From the NCBI GenBank assembly GCA_040221055.1, contig JAVJVN010000020.1, positions 155,208 through 219,207 on the forward strand: a stretch of DNA of 64,000 bases. The letters are read 5' to 3'. The position numbers and the translations under genes are program-made. The stretch is from Rhodothermales bacterium (GTDB taxonomy: Bacteria; Bacteroidota; Rhodothermia; Rhodothermales; UBA10348). Position 1 is the first letter of the stretch; the number at the start of each line of letters is the position of its first letter. This document shows, piece after piece, positions 36,237 to 44,215 of this stretch. The notes beneath the pieces were generated by a model. The model was not told the DNA's origin. It saw only the letters and a program-made list of their open reading frames with translations, and ran no database searches.

Positions 36237-36277
36237 CTCCCGATTGTTCGGAATCGGCGGTCAGGATGCAATCCGGA

Positions 36278-36838
36278 TCAGGCGGCGTCCTGAGCCGGGG
36301 CTGCCTGGATTTCCAGGGTGATTTCCACGTCTTCACTGACGAGGAAGCCGCCGGTTTCCAGAACAGCGTTCCAGTTCAGGCCGAAGTCCTTGCGGTTGAT
36401 CTTGGTGGCTGCTTCGAACGCGAGCTTCAGATTGCCCCACGGGTCCTTGCCGGATCCCAGGAATTCGGCGTCGAATTCGACCTGCTTGGTGACGCCACGG
36501 ATGGTCAGGTCACCGACCAGGGTGAACTGGTTGCCCTTGACATCACGGACATCCGTGCTTTCGAAGGTCATGACCGGGTGTTCTTCGACGTGGAAGAAGT
36601 CTTCAGAGCGAAGATGCCCATCCCGCTTCTCTTCGTGCGTATCGACGGAAGCCGTCTGCACCTTGGCACTTGCCTGGAGCGTCGAAAGGTCGTCTCCCTC
36701 CATGCGGATGGTTCCCTCAAAGGATTCGAAGCTGCCCCGCACCTTGCTGAACCCGAGGTGTCGGACGCTGAATCCGAAACGGGAATGGGATCCGTCAATG
36801 ACGAAGGTCTGAAGATCGGTCTGTGTTGCTGTACTCAT
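36278..36838 (-). CDS. YceI-family lipid/quinone-binding protein, cytoplasmic type
   Basis: 186 residues from ATG 36838. The YceI lipocalin-like barrel pattern is clear: FVIDGSHSRFGFSVRHLGFS, VDTHEEKRDGHLRSEDFF, HPVMTFESTDVRDV, LTIRGVTKQVEFDAEFLG and KINRKDFGLNWN. The family binds polyisoprenoid chains such as quinones. There is no signal peptide, so this copy acts inside the cell. It lies between the MarR regulator and the dioxygenase, all on the minus strand, which fits a quinone-related role. Confidence 0.9.
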   Translation of the reverse strand: MSTATQTDLQTFVIDGSHSRFGFSVRHLGFSKVRGSFESFEGTIRMEGDDLSTLQASAKVQTASVDTHEEKRDGHLRSEDFFHVEEHPVMTFESTDVRDVKGNQFTLVGDLTIRGVTKQVEFDAEFLGSGKDPWGNLKLAFEAATKINRKDFGLNWNAVLETGGFLVSEDVEITLEIQAAPAQDAA

Positions 36839-36933
36839 GGTCGAGTCTCTCTTTGGTTGGTTGGTGTGTTTTAGTTGATTAGTCAAGCAAATGGGCGGAA
36901 CGTAGTGAAACGATCCTTATTTCCGGTTTTTTG

Positions 36934-37410
36934 TCAGACGGCGACCACCGATTCGCGGTCCCTGACATACAGGCCGAGACGGCGGAGCAGGCTCGTTGCC
37001 GTTTCCTGTTCCTGCGCATTGAGCCCGGTGAACAGGTCCTGCAAGAACCCGGCATGTTCGTCGAACACGGGCTCAATGACCGAGCGTCCTTCCGGCGTCA
37101 AGTCGATGTATGTGACACGCCGGTCTTCCCCGCAGGCGCGACGGGCAATCCATCCGCGTTTCTCGAGCTTGTCAATGACGTACGTCATGCTTCCGCTCGT
37201 GAGCAGGATATTCCCGCCGATGGCACTGATGGGCAGGGCTCCCTTGTGGAGCAGCACTTCCAGCACACCGAATTCCGTAAGCCCCAATCCGTGCGCTTCC
37301 ACCTGGCCGCGAAGGGCCTTCGCGACCGTGGCCGAGGCCCGGTTCATGACGACCCAGAGCTTGAGGGCCCGGGCCGTGTCGGGGTTGGTATGGGAAAGGG
37401 TGTTGGGCAC
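36934..37410 (-). CDS. MarR-family regulator of the quinone-stress cluster (MhqR-like)
   Basis: 158 residues from the GTG at 37410; the open frame reaches a TTG at 37467, but that start would lie inside the operator. The winged helix shows ASATVAKALRGQVEAHGLGL, FGVLEVLLHKGALPISAIGG, LTSGSMTYVIDKLEKRGWIA and the wing RRACGEDRRVTYIDLT. It lacks an OhrR-type redox cysteine at the N-terminus; the cysteine in the wing is not at a known sensing site. Position upstream of YceI, dioxygenase and hydrolase genes and an MhqR-box-like site suggest it represses this cluster. Confidence 0.88.
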   Translation of the reverse strand: MPNTLSHTNPDTARALKLWVVMNRASATVAKALRGQVEAHGLGLTEFGVLEVLLHKGALPISAIGGNILLTSGSMTYVIDKLEKRGWIARRACGEDRRVTYIDLTPEGRSVIEPVFDEHAGFLQDLFTGLNAQEQETATSLLRRLGLYVRDRESVVAV

Positions 37411-37453
37411 CAGTGTATTCGTGCGGTCTTGCGGCGATTGCCTTGAAGTTAAA

Positions 37454-37471
37454 TATCTCGATTTCAAGGTT
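37454..37471. promoter_or_regulatory. MhqR-box-like operator before the MarR gene
   Basis: TATCTCGATTTCAAGGTT agrees at 14 of 18 positions with the B. subtilis MhqR box as I recall it (tATCTcgaAtTCgAGATa). A wider repeat, CCTTGAA at 37441-37447 and TTCAAGG at 37463-37469, overlaps it. It lies 44 bases before the chosen GTG start, a good place for autoregulation. Confidence 0.5.
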
Positions 37472-37529
37472 TATACCGGGGCGCACCTGTCTGGTTCCGA
37501 TGTTTCATGGACGTTGAGTGAAATGAAAA

Positions 37530-37847
37530 TTACTCGCGCTGCAGCGACTGCCACTGGAGCCCTTTGTCGGTCAGGCGGTATTTATGCAATCGGCTATTGG
37601 GCTTGTCGGGGATGGTCATCTCAATCAGACCGTCGGCAAAAGGGTGGACGAATTCGAACTCATAGTGGAAGACCGAGCTGACGATAAGCGGATGAGCGTC
37701 GGTAGCGGCCAGCCAACCCAGCAGGTCGCTCATGAGCCGCGGAACCTGGTCGGCGGGCGGGGCCATGTGGACCACCTGCTCACCCGCCATCACCCCTACT
37801 CCGCCGTGCCTGTACCGTCCCACCTCGTCGATCAGACCGGAATACAA
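37530..37847 (-). pseudogene. Remnant of a Fic-family AMP-transferase gene with internal deletion
   Basis: A 105-codon frame (TTG start, no ATG) reads as two joined pieces of a Fic protein. The first (GRYRHGGVGVMAGEQVVHMA to HYEFEFVHPFADG) matches the core up to the catalytic motif. The sequence then jumps straight to the usual C-terminal segment (LIEMTIPDKPNSRLHKYRLT). The second half of the HPFADGNGRxGR motif, which binds ATP phosphates, and the helices after it are missing. The N-terminal half of a normal Fic protein is also absent. The product cannot be active as an AMP-transferase. Confidence 0.8.
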
Positions 37848-37877
37848 TCTGTATCAGCAACGGCCGCCGTAAAACAG

Positions 37878-37919
37878 AAAACCCGTCCACCAACCGGTGA
37901 GGGTCAGTGGACGGGTTTT
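37878..37919 (-). terminator. Intrinsic terminator of the tmRNA gene
   Basis: AAAACCCGTCCAC (37878-37890) and GTGGACGGGTTTT (37907-37919) form a perfect 13-bp stem five bases after the tmRNA 3' end, with T-runs on both strands, so it can work in both directions. Confidence 0.88.
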
Positions 37920-37923
37920 GGAA

Positions 37924-38286
37924 TGGTGGAGATGCCGGGAGTCGAACCCGGGTCCGAGCGGTCAAACAGGGAGGCGTCTACGTGTGTAGCCGTCCTATTG
38001 TATTTCGCGTGACGCCATGCCGGATGGCAGGGCCAACGTCACGCTGAGACTGGTCTTGTTTCGGTTATCTGTATTCAGTCAGCATCTTCAAACCTATCCC
38101 ATCTGAGCGTTGCTCTGTCGGGGGCCAATGGGCGAGCACCCCGGAGAACAGACAGCGGTCTTAAGCCGCCATCGCAAATGCGTAATCGTTCGCAGTTGCA
38201 GTGTTTCCAGCAAGATTTACGAGCATGCGGGAGAGCTCGACACGCAGCCATCTGCGCGATCCGCCCGTCGAAGCCGTGACATCCCC
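37924..38286 (-). ncRNA. ssrA: Transfer-messenger RNA
   Basis: 363 bases. The 5' end GGGGATG pairs with the 3' CATCTCC, followed by A and an encoded CCA; the tRNA-like part has the T arm (GGGTTCGACTCCC) near the 3' end and TCACGGCTTCGACGGG near the 5' end. The tag frame ends at the TAA at 38161-38163 and reads ...ATANDYAFAMAA. The ending AMAA is unusual; most tags end ALAA. The exact resume codon (somewhere from GGA at 38206-38208 to GCG at 38191-38193) is not fixed by sequence alone. The RNA with SmpB frees stalled ribosomes and tags the product for proteolysis. Confidence 0.96.
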
Positions 38287-38296
38287 AAAATTCGAA

Positions 38297-38326
38297 AGAA
38301 CAGACCTGCCCTCGCGGGTAGGTCAA
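38297..38326 (-). promoter_or_regulatory. Promoter of the tmRNA gene
   Basis: Read on the minus strand, TTGACC (-35) and TGTTCT (-10) are 18 bases apart, and the -10 ends 10 bases before the tmRNA 5' base. Confidence 0.5.
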
Positions 38327-38417
38327 GAACCAAGGCTTGTACGTGGTGGAGCCCCCGGAAGGTTCCGCGGGTATCCATCGCACCGCCTTGCACAATGCGT
38401 TCGATCAGTGCGTTCGA

Positions 38418-38897
38418 TCAGTCCCCGCGTTCGGCCCGGTCTCGGGACTGTGCCGTACCCACATACACCAGGCCCTCGGCTTCGAAGGCCGGTTTCAGGT
38501 CCCGAAGCACGGCGCGTGCCAGGGAACCCCGCAAATACGGGATCTGCCGTCGTCGCCCGTTGAACAGCTCCCGGTAGGGATGGATGAGCAGCCGGACATA
38601 GTCGCCCCCCATGGGTACCGCCTCCATCTGTACCCGCACATCATAGAAGAACCACCGCCGCATGGTCCGCATTTCGGTCGCCACGACGTTGTCGGTGACC
38701 CCGTCCACAACGGTCCAGCCGGCTTGCTGCAACCCACGGTCAATCCGCGCCAATACCTCCTTGTCCGGGAGACTCGGCGCATCGGTCACCTCATAGTCCC
38801 GGTACAACGGCGAAATGGACGGCGTACATCCCGACGCCACGACCAGCATGGCGAGCATCAACACGGGCAGGATATATGAACGAATCAGCATCGGCAT
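38418..38897 (-). CDS. Small outer-membrane lipoprotein of unknown function
   Basis: 159 residues from ATG 38897 (38891 is an alternative; the open frame reaches a GTG at 38912). Signal with lipobox ASGC (C24 in this numbering). The mature part (PSISPLYRDYEVTDAPSLPD, RIDRGLQQAGWTVVDG, LRGSLARAVLRDLKPAFEAE) is an alpha/beta domain of the small envelope-protein type, but I cannot name a family. It stands alone between the tmRNA gene and an alpha/beta hydrolase gene. Confidence 0.72.
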   Translation of the reverse strand: MPMLIRSYILPVLMLAMLVVASGCTPSISPLYRDYEVTDAPSLPDKEVLARIDRGLQQAGWTVVDGVTDNVVATEMRTMRRWFFYDVRVQMEAVPMGGDYVRLLIHPYRELFNGRRRQIPYLRGSLARAVLRDLKPAFEAEGLVYVGTAQSRDRAERGD

Positions 38898-38983
38898 CAC
38901 CCATGATAACACGGACAGGGGCGGCCACGCGCATCATCCTTCCCAACAGACCGGGAACGCGCGCGAACGGTCGGGCCGTCCGG

Positions 38984-39781
38984 TCAACTGGCCTTCGCCG
39001 TGGACGGGGCGTGCGCAATCCGGGACAGGAAGTCGATCATGTGCCGGTTGAAGACGTCCGGCTGTTCCTGCATGGGGACGTGTCCACACCTGTCCACGAA
39101 ATGCAGTTCGGAGTCTGAAATGCCCTCGTGGAACATGCGCGCCACGTCGGGCGGCGTGATTTCGTCCTGCTTGCCCCAGACCAGGAGGGTAGGCGCCTGG
39201 ATGTCTCCGAGATCATCCCGGATGGAGCGCTTTTCGACCGATCGGGCGAACCGGATGAGGCGGACGGCCTTTTCCCGGTCATTGATGATGTCAATGACGT
39301 CGTCCAGGAGTTCCTCGGTGACGTGCGACGGATCGAAGAACGTCTTGGCCACGCGGGGCCGCAGGTATTCCCGGTCCTTGCGACGCATGATGGACGACGA
39401 CATTTCCACCTCGAAAATACCCGATGCACCCGTCAGGACGAGTCCTGCCACCCGCTCCGGGTAGGCCAGCGCATAGAGTACGGCCAGGTGACCGCCCATG
39501 GAGTTGCCCGTAACGACGGCACGTTCCAGGCCGAACTTCGAGGTGAAGTCCTTGACGAATTCCACGAGGCCTTCCAGGTTGGCCTGGCGGAGGGGCATGG
39601 AATAAACGGGCAGGATGGGGCAGACTATCCGGTAACCGGCACGCGCCACGGCCGGAATGGTGGCTTCCCAGTTACTGATGTCCCCCATCATACCGTGCAG
39701 GAGCAGAACCGGCGTGCCGTCGTTCCCGGCACCCGCCTCCGCGTAGGTGTATCCCTGAGCCGTCTTGATCTCGTAATCCAT
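38984..39781 (-). CDS. Alpha/beta hydrolase
   Basis: 265 residues from ATG 39781 (in-frame ATGs at 39799 and 39823 are less likely). Core motifs: LLLHGMMGDISNWE (oxyanion), nucleophile S94 in GNSMGGHLAVLYA, acid in LLVWGKQDEITP, and histidine in DRCGHVPMQEQP. This is the classic esterase/haloalkane-dehalogenase-like fold without a signal peptide. Substrate cannot be inferred. Confidence 0.86.
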   Translation of the reverse strand: MDYEIKTAQGYTYAEAGAGNDGTPVLLLHGMMGDISNWEATIPAVARAGYRIVCPILPVYSMPLRQANLEGLVEFVKDFTSKFGLERAVVTGNSMGGHLAVLYALAYPERVAGLVLTGASGIFEVEMSSSIMRRKDREYLRPRVAKTFFDPSHVTEELLDDVIDIINDREKAVRLIRFARSVEKRSIRDDLGDIQAPTLLVWGKQDEITPPDVARMFHEGISDSELHFVDRCGHVPMQEQPDVFNRHMIDFLSRIAHAPSTAKAS

Positions 39782-39873
39782 GATGTGGAAATTACCCATC
39801 AGGGGGGTAAGGTGCATCCGCACGTTGAATCATTTCTTCAAGGAATACGGTGAACCCATGAGGGGCCAATACG

Positions 39874-39902
39874 TTGCACCAGGTCCAGAATTACCGTATT
39901 AT
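39874..39902 (+). promoter_or_regulatory. sigma70-like promoter of the COX24-like gene
   Basis: TTGCAC (-35) and TATTAT (-10) are separated by exactly 17 bases, 40 bases before the ATG at 39943. A small GAGGG/CCCTC hairpin (39903-39916) follows at the expected transcript start. Confidence 0.65.
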
Positions 39903-39942
39903 GAGGGTCTGCCCTCAATTCACACGCAACGAGAGAATTTCC

Positions 39943-40035
39943 ATGCCCTGCGGACGCAAAAGAAAACGTCATAAGATTGCCACGCACAAGCGCAAGAAGC
40001 GCCTGCGGAAAAACCGGCACAAGAAGAAGAAATAG
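39943..40035 (+). CDS. 30-residue basic protein of the COX24/AURKAIP1 family
   Basis: A complete small gene (MPCGRKRKRHKIATHKRKKR...KKKK) with a GAGAG ribosome site and its own promoter. The sequence matches the short COX24/AURKAIP1-type peptides seen across Bacteroidota, which correspond to the conserved C-terminus of the mitochondrial ribosomal protein mS38. It is therefore probably a ribosome-associated protein binding rRNA through its 18 Lys/Arg residues. It is below the usual gene-calling length and easily missed. Confidence 0.88.
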   Translation: MPCGRKRKRHKIATHKRKKRLRKNRHKKKK

Positions 40036-40081
40036 CCCGTAGATCCCCGGCCATCCATCATCAACCAGCATAGGTGCGTTC

Positions 40082-40402
40082 ATGAAAAACGATTCCTGGA
40101 CCCGTTCTGCCCGCAGTGGTCTTTGGGGTGTGTTGATTGGTGGGGCAGCCGGATTTGCGTTGGGCCTGATCTTCGCACCTGAAGAAGGCAAGCGGCTCCG
40201 CCGCAAGCTCGCCTACCAGCTGGACCACCTCGGGGAGCAGGTCGCGTCCTTCGTGGAGAAAGCGCTGGATGAGGACTTGGCCAGCCAGGCCCGTGCCGAA
40301 GGCGATGCCCTCATCAAGGATGCGAAGGAAAAGGCCGACAAGATCCGTACGGATATCGATGCGCTCCTGGGCGAAATGCGCCAGCAGCACTCCGATTCCT
40401 GA
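40082..40402 (+). CDS. YtxH-like small membrane protein
   Basis: 106 residues. A short N-terminus, one glycine-rich membrane helix (GLWGVLIGGAAGFALGLIFA) followed by the family-typical APEEGKRLRRKL, then a helical, charged tail. YtxH-type proteins are stress-linked and of unknown mechanism. It lies 46 bases after the COX24-like gene and 24 bases before yaaA, all on the plus strand. Confidence 0.85.
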   Translation: MKNDSWTRSARSGLWGVLIGGAAGFALGLIFAPEEGKRLRRKLAYQLDHLGEQVASFVEKALDEDLASQARAEGDALIKDAKEKADKIRTDIDALLGEMRQQHSDS

Positions 40403-40426
40403 TCCCGCCCGTCTTCTTCTTTTCCA

Positions 40427-41242
40427 ATGCCCAATTTTTCCATTCTGCTTCCCCCTGCTGAAGGCAAGCAGGAAGGCGGCAATCCCTTCGCTCCGGACAT
40501 GTTCGACTATCGTTCGTCGAGCACGTTCAATTATTTCAAATCGCTGAATCCACAGCGGCGGGAACTGATTACGGCGCTTCAGGGCGTACTGGACGGTCCC
40601 GAAGACGAACTCGAGACGCTGTTCGGCGTCAAGGGAACGGCCCTGGAGCAGGCCATTGCGGTCAACCGCAATATCCTCAAGGCCCCCCTGATATCCGCCC
40701 TCGACCGGTACAGCCCCGGCGTGATGTATCAGGCCATGGACTTCCCGGGCCTTCCGACCGGTGCCCAACGGCGACTCCTCGAAGAGGGCATCATCTTCTC
40801 CGGATTGTTTGGCGTCCTGCGTCCGGATGACCTCATCCCGAACTACAAATTGCGCATGGATGCGACGCTGCCGGGCATAGGCAAGGTATCGTCGTACTGG
40901 CGCGGGGCCATGTCCGCCGTGGTGAACGAGGCGGTCAGCGGCAAATTCGTATGGAATTTCCTGCCGGGTATCCACCAGGACGCATGGACGGACGAGCACA
41001 CCTACGCCGCCATGGTCCAGGTCCGCTTCGTCCGCAAGAAGGGCGGCGACCTGACCCCGGTCACGCATGGCGTGAAGCCCCTGCGCGGCAAGCTGGTCAA
41101 CTACATCGTGCGCGAAACCATCGAGAATCTGGAGCCGCTCCTGGAATGGAAGCATCCGGACGGGTATGTGATCGACGAGAAGCTGTCTGCCTACGACGAG
41201 GAAACGAAAATCCACGACCTCGTCATGGTCCGCAAGGGCTGA
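40427..41242 (+). CDS. yaaA: Peroxide stress protein YaaA (UPF0246)
   Basis: 271 residues. The family N-terminus (FSILLPPAEGKQEGGN), LDRYSPGVMYQAMDF, the central SGLFGVLRPDDLIPNYKLRM and WNFLPGIHQDAWTDEHTY are all present. YaaA limits free iron and DNA damage during hydrogen peroxide stress; its chemistry is uncertain. Co-directional with YtxH and udk. Confidence 0.9.
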   Translation: MPNFSILLPPAEGKQEGGNPFAPDMFDYRSSSTFNYFKSLNPQRRELITALQGVLDGPEDELETLFGVKGTALEQAIAVNRNILKAPLISALDRYSPGVMYQAMDFPGLPTGAQRRLLEEGIIFSGLFGVLRPDDLIPNYKLRMDATLPGIGKVSSYWRGAMSAVVNEAVSGKFVWNFLPGIHQDAWTDEHTYAAMVQVRFVRKKGGDLTPVTHGVKPLRGKLVNYIVRETIENLEPLLEWKHPDGYVIDEKLSAYDEETKIHDLVMVRKG

Positions 41243-41256
41243 GGCCGACTGGCGCA

Positions 41257-41895
41257 ATGTCCCCTTCCCCGCTTTCCCGTCCCGTGGTCATTGGCCTCGC
41301 AGGAGGTTCCGGCTCGGGAAAGAGCACCGTCCTGTCGCAATTGCAGGAAGCGTGGGACGATGAGGGCGTGAGCGTCCTGGACCACGACGCGTATTACCGG
41401 GAACTGACCCATCTCTCCGTGGAGGACCGGGCTTCCTTCAACTTCGACCACCCGGCTGCGCTGGAGACCGAACTGCTGGTCAAGCACCTCGAAGCGCTCC
41501 TGCAGGGGTTCTCCATTGAAAAACCGGTGTACGACTTCACAACGCACAGCCGGACCGAGCGCACCGTCACCGTTCGCCCGACGCCAGTCATTGTTGTGGA
41601 AGGCATCCTCGTGCTGGCCGAGAAGGATCTCGTGGACCGGATGGACATCAAGTTGTTCGTGGACACGGATGATGATGTGCGGCTCATCCGACGGATACGC
41701 CGCGACATGGAAGAGCGTGGACGCTCGCTGGACTCCATCCTGGAGCAGTACGAGCGCACGGTGCGCCCCATGCACATCGAGTTCGTGCAACCGTCGCGCC
41801 GGATGGCCGATGTCATCATTCCGCGGGGCGGCCGCAACGAGATTGCCGTGCAGATGGTGCTTTCCCGGATTTCCACGATTCTGGCGGGAAGATAG
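41257..41895 (+). CDS. udk: Uridine kinase
   Basis: 212 residues from ATG 41257. P-loop GGSGSGKST at 16-24, LDHDAYYREL (uridine-binding), NFDHPAALETELL, PVYDFTTHSRT and VEGILVLAE. Phosphorylates uridine and cytidine in pyrimidine salvage. It lies 14 bases after yaaA and converges on coaX. Confidence 0.94.
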   Translation: MSPSPLSRPVVIGLAGGSGSGKSTVLSQLQEAWDDEGVSVLDHDAYYRELTHLSVEDRASFNFDHPAALETELLVKHLEALLQGFSIEKPVYDFTTHSRTERTVTVRPTPVIVVEGILVLAEKDLVDRMDIKLFVDTDDDVRLIRRIRRDMEERGRSLDSILEQYERTVRPMHIEFVQPSRRMADVIIPRGGRNEIAVQMVLSRISTILAGR

Positions 41896-41911
41896 ACGGT
41901 CGGGGCCGGGG

Positions 41912-42628
41912 TCAGCGCACCATTTCCGCGACGCCCCTGAGCACCAGATGCGGTCGGACCCGGTCGATTTCCGGAATCCGGGTCGACAACCAGGGTGCCC
42001 AGCCTCCCGTGGCCACGACGTACAACGGGCCGTGCTGCGCGTGCAGGTCCCGCAGCAATCCCTTGACGAGTGCCCGGAATCCGTGCATGATGCCCGACTG
42101 CATGGCCTCGACGGTCGAGTGCCCCACGGTGTCCGGAGGGGATTCCAGCGGTACGAGCGGCAACTGGGCGGTGCCGTCGTTGAGTGCGCGGCGCAGCAGT
42201 TCCGGACCCGGCGCAATGATGCCTCCGGGGTAATGGCCGTCCGGAGTGACCACCTCGAACGTGAGTGCGGTCCCGGCGTCCACCACCACCGTGGTGGTGC
42301 CCGGTGGCCGGTCCGGATCCAGCCAGCCGCCCACGGCAGCCGCAATCCGGTCGGTGCCCAGGGTTGCGGGCGTCCGATACCCGATCCGGACCGGCCACCC
42401 GGACCGGTGATCGAAGAACCGGAGTGCGACGGATGACGGGACGGCCGCGGACCACGCCGCATTGTGGGCCGGAACGACCGAGACCGCGCCGGCTGCCTGG
42501 ACGTGGGCGTCACCCAGGAAGTCGGCAAGCGCTCCGGGGTCGGTGAGTCGCCCGGCCCGGACCACGTCCGTTCCGTTCCAGAGCCCCACCTTGGCGGCGC
42601 TGTTGCCGATATCCATGACCAGGATCAT
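41912..42628 (-). CDS. coaX: Type III pantothenate kinase
   Basis: 238 residues. Phosphorylates pantothenate, the first step of coenzyme A synthesis. Motifs: MDIGNSAAKVGLW (phosphate-1, D6), GTDRIAAAVGGWL, VVVDAGTALTFEVV and GGIIAPGPELLRRAL, with ATGGWAPWL near the end. Its ATG overlaps the stop of birA (ATGA). The pair is common because CoaX and BirA genes often travel together. Confidence 0.95.
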   Translation of the reverse strand: MILVMDIGNSAAKVGLWNGTDVVRAGRLTDPGALADFLGDAHVQAAGAVSVVPAHNAAWSAAVPSSVALRFFDHRSGWPVRIGYRTPATLGTDRIAAAVGGWLDPDRPPGTTTVVVDAGTALTFEVVTPDGHYPGGIIAPGPELLRRALNDGTAQLPLVPLESPPDTVGHSTVEAMQSGIMHGFRALVKGLLRDLHAQHGPLYVVATGGWAPWLSTRIPEIDRVRPHLVLRGVAEMVR

Positions 42629-43416
42629 GCAGACCTCAACGTTACATCGCCGGCATGGAACGTCCGGCGCTCGCCATGGACATCCACCACCAACGCACCG
42701 TCTGACGCGACGTCCACCGCTGTGCCCTCCACCGCCTGCGCCCCGTCCATGGGACGCACGGACACCCGGCTGCCCAGATGCACAAGCCGCTGGCGATACA
42801 TTGCCCGGAGTTCGACCACGTCGGCCGCCTGCCACCGGGTCATCCCCCGGAGGATGGCGTGCAGCAGCGCCTCGCGGGATACGGGGCGCCCCACGCAAAG
42901 CGCCACCGAAACGGGCTCCACGGCATAATCGCCCGGAAAATCCGTCTGGTTCACATTCAATCCGATTCCAACGACCAGCGCTGGCCGGGCGGCGTGGGCA
43001 GCATTCGGTGACACCGCGGTGACCCGTTCCAGCAGGATTCCTCCGCATTTTCGGCCGTCCACGACGATGTCGTTGGGCCACTTCAGGCCCGCGCCCGCAT
43101 CCGACAACGCATCGGTCACGGCCAGGCCGGCCATCATGCCGTATCGTCCCCAATCGGACACGGGCTCGCCGGGGCGAAGCAGCACGCTGAACAGCAGATT
43201 CTGTCCGGCGCTCGAAACCCAAGTGCGGCCGTGCCGCCCCCGTCCTTCCGTCTGGTCGTCGGTCGTGAACACCGTACCGGACACCGCGCCCTCCCGGGCC
43301 GCGTCCCGGGCCAGGAGGTTCGTGGACCGGCATCGGGCCACATGCACCACCCGGTAGCCAGGCGGCGCCACCGGGGTGACCAGATTAGAGGCTATATTGA
43401 TGTCTTCCGTGGACAC
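42625..43416 (-). CDS. birA: Biotin--[acetyl-CoA-carboxylase] ligase
   Basis: 263 residues from a GTG at 43416. This start fits the usual length without HTH domain; the open frame reaches 43563 but would overlap the divergent TPR gene's signal-peptide region. Motifs: CRSTNLLARDAAREGAV, GRGRHGRTWVSSAGQNLLFS (biotinyl-AMP loop), LKWPNDIVVDGRKCGGIL and a C-terminal SH3-like cap. It attaches biotin to carboxyl carrier protein and lacks the DNA-binding domain of E. coli BirA, so it is not a repressor. Confidence 0.93.
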   Translation of the reverse strand: MSTEDINIASNLVTPVAPPGYRVVHVARCRSTNLLARDAAREGAVSGTVFTTDDQTEGRGRHGRTWVSSAGQNLLFSVLLRPGEPVSDWGRYGMMAGLAVTDALSDAGAGLKWPNDIVVDGRKCGGILLERVTAVSPNAAHAARPALVVGIGLNVNQTDFPGDYAVEPVSVALCVGRPVSREALLHAILRGMTRWQAADVVELRAMYRQRLVHLGSRVSVRPMDGAQAVEGTAVDVASDGALVVDVHGERRTFHAGDVTLRSA

Positions 43417-43486
43417 AGTTTCCGGACGATGCGTACCGACGGGCCCGTCAGGGCAGCAGGTACGATTCTTGCATGTAGGGAGCGCC

Positions 43487-44215
43487 ATGAGGATACGCTG
43501 CACAACACTTCCGGTTTTCATCCTGGGCATGGCCTTGCTGGTGCCCTTGGCCACACCGGCCACGGCGCAGGAGAACGCCCAGGTTCAAGCATTGCGCGAA
43601 ACGCCGCTCGTGCGCCCGCAGCAACTGAACATGCAGTTCCACCGGGCCAAGACGGCCTTCGATTCGGGTGCCAGTCTGCTGGAAGCCAAGGCCCGCGTGG
43701 ACATCGTTTTGGCCGAACTGCCTGACGACACCGAGGCCCGGAAATTGCGGGCCTCCATCCTTCTGGCCCTGGAAAAGCCGGAAGCCGCCTTCCGCGACGC
43801 CCAGCGGGCCACCACCCTTTCCCCCGGTGACGGTGAGGCCCACGTTCTGCTCTGCGAGAGTGGCGTGGGGTCGGGACACGCGGCGCTTGCGAAGGAATCG
43901 CTGGACACGGCAACGGACCTCATCCTGGGTGACGTGGCCCTGTACATCCGGCTGTCCTCCTGTGCCCTTGAACTGGGCCAGATCCGACCGGCCGAAGCCC
44001 TGGCGCGTCTGGCCATGGCGTCCGGCGAGCGGGACGGCCGCGGTCACCTCCAGCTGGCGCGCGTGTTCATGCGGACGGACCGGGCAGGTAATGCCGAGAC
44101 CGTCCTCGTGCAGGGCCTTCAGGAACGGGCGGTCCGGGCCTGGGACATCCGGCGCGATCCCGTACTGGCCCCCCTCATGGAGCGGGAGGGTCTGGCAGCG
44201 TGGCGCCGCCGCTGA
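43487..44215 (+). CDS. Exported TPR-repeat protein
   Basis: 242 residues from ATG 43487, which starts a signal peptide (TLPVFILGMALLVPLATPAT AQ). The mature part is made of helix pairs in TPR style (EARKLRASILLALEKPEAAF, LQLARVFMRTDRAGNAETVL). Probably a periplasmic scaffold protein; no specific partner visible. A short promoter region separates it from birA. The 3' end overlaps the opposing lipoprotein gene by 41 bases. Confidence 0.8.
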   Translation: MRIRCTTLPVFILGMALLVPLATPATAQENAQVQALRETPLVRPQQLNMQFHRAKTAFDSGASLLEAKARVDIVLAELPDDTEARKLRASILLALEKPEAAFRDAQRATTLSPGDGEAHVLLCESGVGSGHAALAKESLDTATDLILGDVALYIRLSSCALELGQIRPAEALARLAMASGERDGRGHLQLARVFMRTDRAGNAETVLVQGLQERAVRAWDIRRDPVLAPLMEREGLAAWRRR

